From the NCBI GenBank assembly GCA_907165065.1, contig OU015533.1, forward strand, positions 30,148,578-30,212,577: DNA of 64,000 bases, read 5' to 3'. Below, piece by piece: positions 24,604 through 35,634 of the stretch. The position numbers and the translations under genes were made by a program. This DNA comes from Caprimulgus europaeus (lineage: Eukaryota; Chordata; Aves; Caprimulgiformes; Caprimulgidae). The notes under the pieces are model-generated. The model searched no databases and was not told the DNA's origin. It saw only the letters and a list, made by a program, of their open reading frames with translations. Every line of letters starts with the position of its first letter. Position 1 is the stretch's first letter.

Positions 24604-27600
24604 CGTGTCATTCTTCTATTATCTTTTTTATCAAGTACAGAGTGTGTTTAGAAGGACACCAGTTTACAAAACTTTTCCTACCTTTTTCTGTCCTATAGCA
24701 GTTCCTCCAAATACCTATGCTGAATTAACTTTATAGGTCACAATTGCTGAATTGGGAATTCTGGGAAGTATGAGTTAATCTTTTCCACGAGTGCTTTTCC
24801 CTAAGCAGCTTTCTAGTCCCTGGAGCATCTGTGGATACTTTTTTGCATTACTTATTCACTAGACTGTACAATGGCCAGTCCAAGGCAGAGCTGTCTTGTG
24901 TAGAAATGGTTAGTTCAGTTCTGTGTGTTAGGGCAGTGCCTAGTCATAAAGCTAGATATTTTTTCCCAGGATTTAGTTCTCAAACAGGCATTGGGTATAT
25001 CCAAGTGCTGTGAATATGACTGAAAGGGCCGTATGTGGTGGATGGATGTATGACATTCTGCAGATGAAGGGCAAATATTGTGCCACTCATGTCCTTTCCT
25101 TTCTGTATCAGTTTTTCTTCTGAAACAATCTGCTGATCATTCACATTTTAGGTGCACTCAGAGGAATGGTATTTGTTTTCCCGAGCTCCTGCTACTGTTC
25201 CTGACGCCCCTGTCACAGGTACCTAGCCTTCTGCAAGTTCTTTCCCGCGCTGTGGGACTTAACTACTGAAATTCTACTGTATGCCATATGCTTCCCGAGC
25301 CACCAAGCTTAGAGAATCTAGGAACATAATACAGGCATAGGCAGAACACAGGGGTTTTTTTTTCAGAATACAAGCTTGGAATGGGTCATTAACCAAGATT
25401 ATTTTATGTTCATCAGTTTTAAAGGAAAGCTGCTGCTTCTGAAGAAGTGTTTCCAAAATTGCTTTTTCTCTAGAGGAGCAAGGGGTTCAGATCACAGAGC
25501 TGAACTTCCATCTACAATAGAAATTGTGCCAGAGTGCTAAAACGTAGGGGCTGTGAGCTTGGGTGGATGCTTTTGTTGCTGAACATGAAAGCAAAATCAT
25601 ATTGCTACTTGGATGATGGATTTCCCTTATTAGGCAGCCCCCATCTTGTTTACAAGGAAATCTCAACCATTAGTGCATATGCAAAGTGCTTATGGTTGGC
25701 TGGTTGGCTTTTAGCAGAGATGACACGAAGAAGAAATGAGACATATTGGATTGAGGTAAGCAGTCTCTGTTACCACAACTGTATTACTAACTTATGTTTA
25801 ATTGCTCAGCATTTATGAGGTTCATAGTTTATTGTCTTTCTTGCCACACAATAGGCTGGGCAAGTTAAAAAAGCTCCAAGTTTCAAAGGCTAGAGTTTTG
25901 GGTGCCTGCCAGCACTGATCTGTTTAACAAACAGGCAGCAGGGTGCTTATTAGTAGGTTGTGGTTTTCAAACCATGAAGCCTGTGGGGCCAGATGCACTG
26001 ATCAAATAGTGAATCTATAGATTAGTGAGCCCATTAGATGAAAAAGGGGAGCACCACTGAGTATAAATATATTTTTCATAGGCTTCAATTAGGCCACCAT
26101 AAATGACTCTGGTAACTCTTTCTGTTGACCCAGCAGTCTAAATATTAAACATTAGTATAAGCAACATTTGTTCCAAATTGCTTCTCTTAGAATTTCCCAA
26201 TGACTTATAATTATATAGTACTTGGTAGTAAAAGAACAAGTGCCAAATTGGTCTTATTATTTCTATTTATTTCAGTGTAACAAATAGTGCCTACTCACAA
26301 CTCAAGGTGCTTATATATTATTCATAACAGCACAGCAAAAATTGGCAGTGAATCAACCACTGCATAAGACCAGGTGATTAGGAGGTCTGAATTGGCATGG
26401 TTCTATGGAAGCCAAGGCGAGTCTGAGTTCCCTGAAGTCACTAAGGCTATGAAAATTTCTAGTTGTTAAGGATCCAGTTAAAGGTCTATGCAAATAAAAT
26501 TTCATGCCTCTAATTTTCCAGCTTCAGTTGGAACAAATGAAACAGCAGTCAATGAAACTTCAGCCATGAAGTTTCCAAGAGCAGATTTTACTATTTTAAT
26601 TGCTTGAACTTTTCTGATTATCGATTTTTTTTTTAATTGTTTCAGCCTGTGAGTCACTTGTGAATTCTTTGTGATGACTACTGCTAAAGTAGTTGATTTT
26701 CATGCTGTACCTCATCACTTAAGTCATGTGGAAAAGTTTCTTCTTCGTGACTGCATTCCTGCTAAACTCATGGCACTTCCATGACTTCAGCATTCCCAGT
26801 CCTGCTTCTGTCTATCAATGTTTTTGTAAACACAGTTTACTTTTGTAAATGTTTGCAAGGAGAAACATGTTTTAATGCCACTAAACCATCACTTTTTTAA
26901 TGCAAAACTCTGTGAATTCTTTGTAGTGAGTACCCAATTCTGGTTTCTGTTGCCTCCTCCAGGAAAGATTAGTAGAAAAGAAAGACCTGAAAGCATATTT
27001 TGAAGGGAAGGTTGGTCCAAGATTATTTACCTAATAATGAGAAAAAAGAAATTAATTTCTGCAGCTGAGAATCTTCTGTTGAAAATGCTCAGAAGCATAA
27101 ACCAAAACCGAAGTAGTCTCCTCTCAGTCCCTTTCCACTCTGTTGTCAGCATCTTCTCTCTGTTTTCCTTCTGTTGAGTAACTCAGGGCAGCCCTGAATT
27201 TTGAGTGAAAAAAAAAAAAGACCACAAAAGAAAATGTGATGTCAGTATTCTTTCAACAATTGTCTCAAGCTTTGCATAGTTGACATGAATTAACTTAATT
27301 ATAAGGTACTGGTCATTGGCAAAAAAAGTCTTCCTAATCTGTGCTTTCCATGTCAACAAAACTGATGTGCTGCGCCGGTTTGTAAAGGAATTATTACAAA
27401 TAGTATTATCAGAAAGAGATTTAGTTTCAGTTTTTTGCACACTGCCAGAGAAACACACATTCACATAATACAAAGAGTAATCAGAACCCATGGCTTGACT
27501 TTGCAACTTACCAGTTTAACTCTGTTTAAAAGTCTACAATGACCTTAGTGTCATATAGCTTTATTTTGGGTCTCACATTGGTAAAATACTTAAGTACATT

Positions 27601-29969
27601 GCAAGTGTTACGTATTTCAGTAGTTCCATGCTGATGTGCTAAGGAGATTGGTGTGTTTGAAATTCAATGTGTCCTTATATTGCTTAGGCTAGTGCAAACT
27701 GGGTCTTTGCACTAGTGGAAGTGAGAGCATGTTCAGCCTCAACATCACCAGCTCAGCAAAATTTTTAAAAAGCCAGGTTGGCATTTTCAGAATGTGTGAT
27801 TTGCTTGGATGTTTTGTACCCTTCAATTACAAGTCTACTTTAAGTCATATTATCTAAGGGCTACATTAGCTCTTTTTAGGTAGGAAACCAGAGTCTGTTG
27901 TTCTGAGACTAAAATAGGGCTGGAGGTCAGATTAATAAATACTATGATTCACTTTCCAGAATTCTTAAATGTCACTAGGTAAGTATACATCTGTGAGGTT
28001 TATTAGCCTCATTATTGCTGTGCAGAACTGACATCTAAGAGCACAAACAGGAACAAGAACTAACTGAAAAAGAGCCTAATGCTAATGCAGAAAACCTACA
28101 TACCATTGAATATAGGGCAATCTAAAGCCCAGGAATCTCTATTACAAGCATCTTTACTTTTCAAGCTCTAGCACTCCAGGGAAATGCAGTTACTCTGTGA
28201 CTCTTATATTAAGTTGATCCTTAAATTAACCTATTTTGATTCCCATTTTCTCTTTTTGAGAGCCAAGGACTATAACCCAGCCAAAGCAACCATTTACTCC
28301 TCCATGTGTGTGAGCATTGATAACCCTGTTCCCCAGTCCAGTTTACAAGAAATCTTTTTTTCAAAGCCTATGAAGATTCAGAAGCACTGAGTGGGAAGAG
28401 GATAGGAGCCAACAGGCCTCACTGTGTTGACATCCTTTTCTCCAATATTCCCAGAAAGAGCTGGAGGAAACAGCTTCCTCTTTTTTTGTGTCAGAGGATG
28501 TCTGTAGCTGGAGAGACTCTCCTGCTTGTGCAGCTGGAGTAATGGGAAGTCCTTACAAAATGGCTGTGCAGGTGTTAATGCTTTCCAGTGACCCTGGCCC
28601 ACTGAAGGATGTCCTAAATAAAAAGCAGTAATAGTTTTTCTTTGCTACGTCGTCCCTTCAGAATAAACAAGAGAACTTTAATCCCACACCTCTTCATGCT
28701 GATCTCAATACCTCTGGCTGTGGCCAGGAGTTAGTCCAGTATGGGGAAACCTCAGGTGCAGTAAATACGGAATTGATGCAGAAATTAGCTCAACCCATAG
28801 TCTTTCTTCTATCTCAGGTCTTGTTTGCATGACACCACACCAGAAAAGGGCCAGAACTATTTGGATTGCTCAGATAGAAAAGTCTTATACTCTGGTAAAA
28901 TTTGCCACAGTGTGTGTGAACTCATACTGGCTAAGCCAAATAAACTACTTTGATTTAAAATGCCAGAGGAAAAAAGGCATCTTGGGTTTTAACTTGAGAG
29001 AGTACTTGCTATGAACTCAAAGTTCCTGAATTATCTATTACCTTAACTGATAACCTCAGTTAAAATCTTAGTTGTCTTGTTTTTGCTGCTATTATAGTCT
29101 CAAGTAGGAAGTTCCAGCAACCAAGATAAGAACCTTTTTTTTTTTCATTTTTTATTTTTTTTTCCCCTCTATTTAGACCTAAGGGATAAATATATAATTT
29201 GAACCTGATTTGCTAAGGGGTAAGTGTTTGCAGCTCCCAAGGGTTTTAGCTGAGTTGGAGATGCTCAGGACTTCTGAACTTCAAATCTTTAATGATGCAT
29301 GGGAAAACCGAGAAAATATTAGCACTCCAAGAATGCCACATGCTGCTTGTCTTTAGAGAAAGAAAGATGAAAACTCTTTTCTTCTACTAAACTATTGGAT
29401 TATAGATAATGCCATGAAACTGGACCAATGTTTTCATGAAAACACGACTTTTTTTGAATTCATGCCATCTTGCTTTGCCTCAAATGCTCTATTTGGCTTA
29501 AGTTCAGCAGGGGTATTAGGAACTGCTGCTAGCTGAATGCAGAACAAACTCTCACAGCCAAAATTAAGAACAGTGCTGTCTTCTGCAGAGTTTTTAAAAC
29601 CTAATTAAAGTAAATACTTTGGAATGATTAAAAGGCACACACCATTTTAAGATAAAAGTTTATTATAGTTAAAAAAGGAAGCTCTGTAATTTAAAATGGA
29701 AAGTTTATGAAGCTTCAGGATAAACCTCAGCTAGGAAAAATAACGGGTTTCAGATGTTCCAAATATCATACGTTAACCCCAAATGATCGTTCTGTAACAC
29801 CAGTTTCCTTAGTCCATGGTGGTCAGAATTGGAACACCCACTCTGCTTAAAGGCACAATGCTCACTACAATCAGCCATTAATCACCATTCCTGTACCAAG
29901 GCTCCAAGCTTCATGATTTAAAAAGGAGATGATTGTGTATCTATCCCAACTAGATCTGATTTCATCATA
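24604..29969. other. Non-coding unique sequence, no gene seen
   Basis: About 5.4 kb without a supportable gene. Frames of up to 131 codons at its left edge are antisense shadows of the CR1 copy. The 107-codon frame at 27183-27506 (-) ends in a run coded by poly-T and has no known domain. T-runs occur at 26627-26635 and 29134-29164. A weak MIR-like block is listed separately at 26255-26330. Confidence 0.5.
26255..26330 (-). repeat. Weak MIR-like 3'-end remnant
   Basis: The plus strand shows ttattatttctatttatttc, then taacaaatagtgcctactca and aaggtgcttat. This follows the order of an inverted MIR-type SINE 3' end, in which an AT-rich 'ttattatttattatt' block is followed by 'agtgcctag' and 'ggtgctgta' blocks. 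The match is short and in AT-rich sequence, so it may be coincidence. Confidence 0.3.
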
Positions 29970-30047
29970 TCCAGGCCTGCTTTGAGCAGGAGCTTGGACT
30001 AGAGACCTCCTGAGGTCCTTTCCAACCTGAATGATGCTATGGTTCTA
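29970..30047 (+). mobile_element. Old CR1 LINE 3'-tail fragment
   Basis: The segments ctgctttgagcaggagcttg, gactagagacctcctgaggt and cctttccaacctgaatga, then gctatggttct, follow the order of the CR1 3' UTR and its terminal repeats. The terminal octamers have decayed and no coding part remains. It is an old, short fragment similar in age to the ones at 13.2 and 34.1 kb. Confidence 0.7.
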
Positions 30048-33000
30048 ATAAAACAAATGACTGCTCGAACAATATCCAGTGAGACAAAACAGCTAGGAAA
30101 TGGTGTGTTTTGCAAGGTTGTTAGTATTCCAAGTAATGTCTGTGTTTGACAGAGAAAGGGAGAGTATTTTCAAATGTTATTTACTTAAGAGTAGCTGTTA
30201 TTTAATCTACAGAGTCAGATTTATTTGGATAATTACTATAATTAAATTCCAACTGACTACTAGAGACGTATTGAAAGTTAACAACTATGTAATAAACTTT
30301 CTAAGCAACAGTTAAGTGTGTTGGGGAGACAAGTTTACAAATCTTTTAAAGGTGCTATCAGAAAGAAGACAGAAAAAATAATACCAGAAAGCCTCAGAGT
30401 TAAAAGTAAGAGATTAAGTTTTAAAAATCAGCCTTTGTTTTGTTCTTTTGGGAGCACCCTCCTGATTGATAGTATGCAATAAAAGACAGCACAGCAGGCT
30501 GTTAAAGGAAGGACCTGCAACCCACTGTTTGAGGCTTTCAGTGTGCTGTAATTGAAATCTCCCAAAACATATCAACTGGAATCTACTTTCTGTAAGCAAA
30601 AAGAAATAGTTAACAGAAAAATTCTATCAGGTAGGCTACTCAAGGTATTTCCTGATAAAGAATTTAATTCCTCAGCTTAGGCCACTAGTGCCTGGCATTT
30701 TTAAGGCTGCAGCAAAGTGCAAAGCCCACTTCTCTTTCTTTTTTCTTCCCCTCAAATGAATACTGCTTCAGCGAAAACCACCTCTCTGCTTTTAGCACCA
30801 CACCTGCTGTCCTGTTAGGCCCAAACTATTCTGTTTATACAAGTGATACTCAATGAAAAGTTTTAGCGAGATCTTCCAGTGATAGCCATTTGGCTGGTTT
30901 TCCTTACCTTGCTTTGGGAAGATTTGGTAAGATATTATATCATTAGTTCCTCTTCCCGTATACTGCTGGGATAATGTTTGTCTGCCTAGCTCATTTCTTG
31001 TTTGGAAACAGTTGGTGTTTCTGTATGGTCTTATGGTTGCCACTGATGCTTTTTTTCTTTCCCTTTGAAGCTCAGAAAAATTACCTAGGCTAAGAAAATC
31101 TTTTCAAGAGTGGGACTTTCTGCATGACATGCCATTTTTCAGCATTCTTATTTTTTTGCACTCGTTTCTATTGCCCTTCATCACCCATTGACTATGGGTG
31201 CATAGTTATGCATAGTCATTCCATTGACTATGCATAACTTAATCCTGTGCCTGCTTGTCATTGGGCATTGTATTTATTGTAGTGAGGGACATCCTCACAG
31301 CAGTGAGCATCTGTAGGATTTGGCCTTCAACATGTGAAGTTCTTGTGGTTGCAGTGTTGTCATTCCATCTTTTGCTTCACACACTGTACCATTTTTATAA
31401 GCAGAAATCCAGAGCAACCCTTTGCTGCAACAGAATTAAATAATACATTGTCAGCAATCAATTACAGAAGCACACAAAATTCAAACACACTATTTGTGTC
31501 ATTATTAAAGTACAATAAACTCTCTTGCTCAGAGAATAGTAATAGCAGATCAGATTTTTACAAAAGATACATTAAATCTCCAGAGCCCAATCAAAACAGC
31601 CTCTTTTCTGTCATTTTCCCTTTGTTAAAAGCTTCCTCTGCTCTTTTGAAAGCACTTTCATTCTTCCTCAGGGAATGCCTCAATTTTAAAATCATCACAG
31701 TAGATTCATGTCTCCCATATTTTATATTCTCTTCCATAAGAAAAGAGAGAAAATTCTTCATCTGCTAAGTCTTGACTGGTAGTTCGCTCCCTCTGCTTCT
31801 TGCTAGTCCAGTCATTGCTTTCCTGCTGTGTTTCTTTCTGTGTTGCAGTCCTTAGAAAATATGCTGCAAAACCACAGTCTTGAAGAAAGGGTATGCACTG
31901 CCAGTACAACTTCATTTCAGGATCAGACCTCAGTCACCTGAAATTTCTTATTTGAACTTTTAAATATATGAACCTAACCTATATCTGGGCACACTGCTTT
32001 AAACAATTAGTTAAGTAAGATCCTTAAGCCAGCATATTGTGATCTGTTGTATCCACCTCCCAACTTAACTTTATGATCTATGCCCCCTCTTTGCCAGCCA
32101 TGATGAGCATTTATTAAATGTTTAAACCACTTTCTAGCGTGAGGAACTTGTATGATGAACCCTGGAGATGGTGTAATGTGCTTCTCAGCCCATTCCTTTA
32201 ACCCGATGAATTTATCTATTAAAAGTACAGCCAAACCCTAATATTTCTTGGCTATAACTGGTGACTAGCTTGAGCTTTTATAAGTATATGCTAATACATA
32301 TAACTGCTATCAAGTCACTTCTGTGATTATCCAACCAGGCTACCTATCATTGGAAATTCTCTCAATTCAGACAAAAAAAGACAATAATCTTCTTGTAAAG
32401 CAAATGTGCAAGCAGGCTATCAGATAGTTTTTCATACTTTTATGGCTGATTTATTTTACAAATTATTCTTCATTCTTTTTCTTATATTTTCAAACTATTT
32501 GATCATGGGAAGAAGTGGTGTATCATTGCTAGTATACATAGTGGATGGTATAGTGAAGGCCAGTGCTATGTAGATGAATGTATAAACTACTGAAAAAATT
32601 ATCTGCTTTGATTTCAATTTAGATTAATTCCTAATCAGTCAGACAACCCTGGAAACTTGTGTCATGCACTTTTGTTTGATAACAAATATTTAAAGGTTAC
32701 ATGTGGTATAAAAAATGAGAGAAATTCACACAGAAGCACTGTGCAGCTTATGAAATGTGATTATGTTACTGTTCAGTACCTATCATTTTAATTCTGGTGC
32801 TTACTTTAATTCTGAAATCAACCTCTCCATTTTTTTGCTCTCAAAAAAAATCAAACTTCTCTGTCTCTTGAAAAATCCACTTACAAGCATACGGCCTCTC
32901 AATCTTTCTTTCAAGAGTAGCTGCTGTGCTTTCATAGTACTCAAGGAAATGCCTAAAAACTAGAGGAAAAAAAATCTCTAGCTAGCCTACTTTAGGGGAC

Positions 33001-33764
33001 CTGACCGGATCTTTCCCACAACTGCTTGCTTAGCAGACAGCTTAGCTGTATAGAGTCATCCATCTGCAGTTAATGAAAATGTGAGGAATTGTTCCTTACA
33101 AATCGTTTTTAGAAAGCCAGTATTGTTTGATGAAAAGTTAGCATAACCATTATAAATGTCTTCATTCATTGTTGAGTTAATTTCCTAAACTGTTTATCTT
33201 GTTAATGGTGACTTCTGTGTTTATAGTTGATGGTACTGTATTTCTGGCTGCAACATTTCTTTTGAAGTAGATCATCTATTCATGTAGAAGTCAGTTCTCA
33301 TCAGCAGATGCTGCATGAGGGTATCATATCACCTGTCAGTTATGATTCTCGAAGGGATCATTACATTTTGGTGCTTTGACACTACAATGAGTCTTTAGTG
33401 AAACAGCCTAATAAATAAGATACAAGCAAATAAATTGGATATAAAAAGCATCAACATTCATGAAAAGAAAACTTTTCTAGGTTTATTTTAATACTTGCTT
33501 GAGATGGGATGGATTGGCTTTTTGGACTATAACAATTGTAGCATTGTGTAGGAATTATCTTTCTGAGCAGTTTTGCATCATTTATGCTGAATTAACTGAT
33601 GAGTGTAATTTTCTCTGAATGTAATTTTGTATAATCTGATAATAAGCACAGTTAAAAAAAATTGGCACACTTCTCATGTTTTCAGGGGTGCAGTGTAGTT
33701 TTAACAGCACTTCATGACCTGCTGTGAATTAGTGTGTGTCTGAATGGAACTGAGGGCTGTTGTA
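30048..33764. other. Non-coding unique sequence with one nested repeat block
   Basis: About 3.7 kb of AT-rich sequence without a supportable gene. Open frames (for example 31334-31768 (+), 144 codons) show no recognisable domain and overlap frames on both strands. The block at 31182-31239 is listed separately. Confidence 0.5.
31182..31239. repeat. Nested direct and inverted repeats (58 bp)
   Basis: A perfect 15-bp inverted repeat (31204-31218 and 31225-31239, unit agttatgcatagtca and its complement) has a 6-nt loop. Immediately upstream, a 7-bp inverted repeat (cacccat 31182-31188, atgggtg 31194-31200) has a 5-nt loop. The 12-mer ccattgactatg occurs twice in direct orientation (31185-31196 and 31221-31232), exactly 36 bp apart, and the arms also contain the self-complementary atgcat. 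The block could extrude as two adjacent stem-loops. No flanking transposon or RNA promoter is visible, so its origin is unexplained. Confidence 0.8.
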
Positions 33765-33895
33765 TCCGTAGAATCTCAAAACACTCTGTAGTACAGCACA
33801 TTTTTTAAGTAACTTGATATGAACGGGGAACAGAACACTAACCTACAGGCTTCTGAGTGCTCAGCTCTATGCACTTGACTCCTGTATCTCTCATG
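33765..33895 (-). repeat. MIR-like (CORE-type) SINE remnant, reverse orientation
   Basis: The plus strand shows gtagaatctcaaaacactct near the start, a 'gaacggggaacagaacac' block in the middle, and 'ggcttctgagtgctcagctc' then 'atgcacttgactcc' at the end. This resembles an inverted MIR-type SINE, whose blocks are 'aatctcaaagcactttac', 'ggggaactgag', 'aggtctcctgactccagctc' and 'tgcactaaccac'. Several weak blocks in the correct order support it, but the middle is poorly conserved. Confidence 0.4.
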
Positions 33896-34114
33896 GTCTT
33901 AAGCATAACAAAGTTTTTGATTTCTTGCTAACAGCCTTGACACAGTTCATGTTATCAGTAGTGCTTGCTATGTTTGGGTGGACATCAAAGTACTTGTCAC
34001 TCACTTCTCCGCCTTACAGATTCATAAAGAGAGCTTAGGTTAAGGAAAGGCTCCTGGAGTCTTTCTTTGTTTGTTCTGGAATCCTGGTGGCTTTTGTTCT
34101 ACAGGAGAGGTGGT

Positions 34115-34235
34115 ATTTCCATCTCAGGAAAAGGTCCTAGGCAACCTGCTCTGTTGGCCTTGTTTTGAGAAGCAGTGTTGGACTATGTGACATTCAGAAG
34201 TGCCTTCCAACCTCACCCATTCTGCCCTTACTTAC
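34115..34235 (+). mobile_element. Old CR1 LINE 3'-tail fragment
   Basis: The order ggtatttccatctcagga, taggcaacctgctctg, agcagtgttggactatgtga and gtgccttccaacctcaccca, then ttctg, matches the last part of CR1 (the end of ORF2 followed by the 3' UTR). The final octamers are worn down to a partial cattctg. It lies only 280 bp upstream of a younger CR1 copy in the same orientation and is a separate, older insertion because both contain the same 3'-end segments. Confidence 0.7.
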
Positions 34236-34443
34236 CAAGGAGTAGGACTGATCAGTCAAGAACAAGAGCTTCTTTGAACAAGCCCTTGTTCCTTGTTAAG
34301 CTCTTGAGGAATGCAGTCAAAGAGACCAGTTTACTGCCTGCAGCCCTCGGCAGTACCAGTTATGCAACTGGAAACCTTTCTTCACACAGAAATTCTACTG
34401 CTCTTATACTCATTGAGTTACCAGTTTTCTGGTGGAAGATTTC

Positions 34444-34506
34444 TTAAGATGTTTTAATTCAGTTTATATTTCAAAGTGGCAGGAGCTGATTTAAGATGTT
34501 TTAATT
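34444..34506. repeat. Exact 16-bp direct repeat beside a CR1 5' junction
   Basis: The 16-mer ttaagatgttttaatt occurs at 34444-34459 and again at 34491-34506, separated by 31 bp. The second copy ends about 8 bp before recognisable CR1 sequence begins (about 34515). It could be a local duplication made when the CR1 cDNA was joined, or an older duplication unrelated to it. Confidence 0.8.
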
Positions 34507-34514
34507 AAATATGA

Positions 34515-35401
34515 AATGGCTTGTATGACATAGTGCCCCACAACATCCTTGTCTCTAAGTTGGAGAGATATGGATTTGATAGGTGGACTGTTCAGTGGAT
34601 AAGAAATTGGCTGGATGGTCGCATCCAGAGGGTAGTGATCAATGGCTCAATGTCCAGATGGAAGACTGTAACAAGTGGTGTCCCTCCTGGAACAAGTGCT
34701 GTTTAAGATCTTCATTAATTATATTGACAGCGGGATTGAGTGCACCCTCAGCACGTTCGCTGATTATTCCAAGCTGGGTGGTGCTGTCAGTGTGCCAGAG
34801 GGATGGGATGCCATCCAGAGGGACCTGGACAAGCTTGAGAAGTGGGCCTGTGTGAACCTCATGAGGTGCAAGAAGGTACAGGGTCCTGCACCTGGGACCG
34901 GACAATCCTTGTTATCGTTACATGCTAGGAGATGATGTGCTGGAAAGCAGCCCTGAGGAAAAGGACTTGGGGGTAGTAGTGGATAAAAAGCTGGACATGA
35001 GCCACCAATGTGCACTCACAACCCAGAAGGCCAACCGCATCCTGGGGCTGCATCAAGAGAAGTGTGGCCAGCAGATTGAGAGAGGTGGTTCTGCCCCTCT
35101 ACTTGCTCTGGTGAGACATCACCTGGAATACTGTGTCCAGTTTTGGAGCCCTCAACACAAGAAGGACGTGTACCTGTTGGAACGTGTCCAGAGGAGGGCC
35201 ACAGGAATGATCCAAGGGCTGGAGCACCTCTCCTATGAGGACAGGCTGAGAGAGTTTGGGCTGTTCAGCCTGGAGAAGAGAAGGCTCTGGGGGGACCTTA
35301 TAGCAGCCTTCCAGTACTGGAAGGTACCTATAAGAAAGCTGGGAAAGAACTGTTCACAGGGCCATGTAGCAATAGGACGAGAGTTAATGTTTTTAAACTA
35401 G
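34515..35401 (+). pseudogene. CR1 ORF2 reverse transcriptase remnant, frameshifted
   Basis: Three overlapping frames together cover the CR1 ORF2 polymerase and C-terminal region. Frame 1 (34521-34706) has [19 protein letters not shown] and TSGVPPG, the family's palm blocks. A deletion of about 11 bases after tccctc (near 34686) breaks the conserved SGVPQGS block. Frame 2 (34675-34935) carries STFADYSKLGG, where the second catalytic Asp of the FADD motif is replaced by Tyr, then LDKLEKWACVNLMR. Frame 3 (34922-35401) has [35 protein letters not shown] and [15 protein letters not shown]. Another frame change near 35370 brings an early stop at 35399-35401. The pieces cannot give a working polymerase. 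Confidence 0.87.
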
Positions 35402-35634
35402 AAAAGGGCAGATTTAGGTTGGATATTAGGAAAAGTTTTTCAGTATGAGGGTTGTGGATCATTGGAACAGATTGCCCAGAGAGGTAGTGGAAGCCCCGTC
35501 CCTGGAGATATCTAAGGGCTTGATGGGGCCCTGAGCAACCTGCTCTAGTAAAGATGTCCCTGTTCACTGCAGGGGGGTTGGACTGGATGACCTTTGAAGG
35601 TCCCTTCCAACCCAAACCATTCTATGATTCTATA
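34515..35634 (+). mobile_element. CR1 LINE, longest copy in the window
   Basis: A roughly 1.1-kb CR1 copy in forward orientation. It starts at the first conserved block of the reverse transcriptase palm (equivalent of 'FDTVPH', here YDIVPHN), continues through the SGVP block, the catalytic FADD block, the thumb and ORF2 C-terminus and the 3' UTR, and ends in ccattctatgattctata at about 35634. The 5' end is truncated inside the reverse transcriptase domain, so the endonuclease and ORF1 are missing. It is broken by at least three frame changes. Its sequence is somewhat more diverged than the copies at 56.6 and 61.2 kb but retains the region these two have lost (the 'attggaacagattgcccaga' block near 35461-35480). 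Confidence 0.93.

Noticed and set aside
24200..24698. 98- and 131-codon plus-strand frames
   Set aside because: They are antisense reads of the CR1 copy at 23723-24603.
27183..27506. 107-codon frame on the minus strand
   Set aside because: It ends through a poly-T coded Phe run and has no recognisable domain; chance frame.
31334..31768. 144-codon plus-strand frame
   Set aside because: No domain, random-looking composition rich in Ser, Asn and Phe, overlapped by other frames and lacking splice-like edges.
34639..35015. Minus-strand frames of 83-88 codons
   Set aside because: They are antisense to the CR1 reverse transcriptase remnant.
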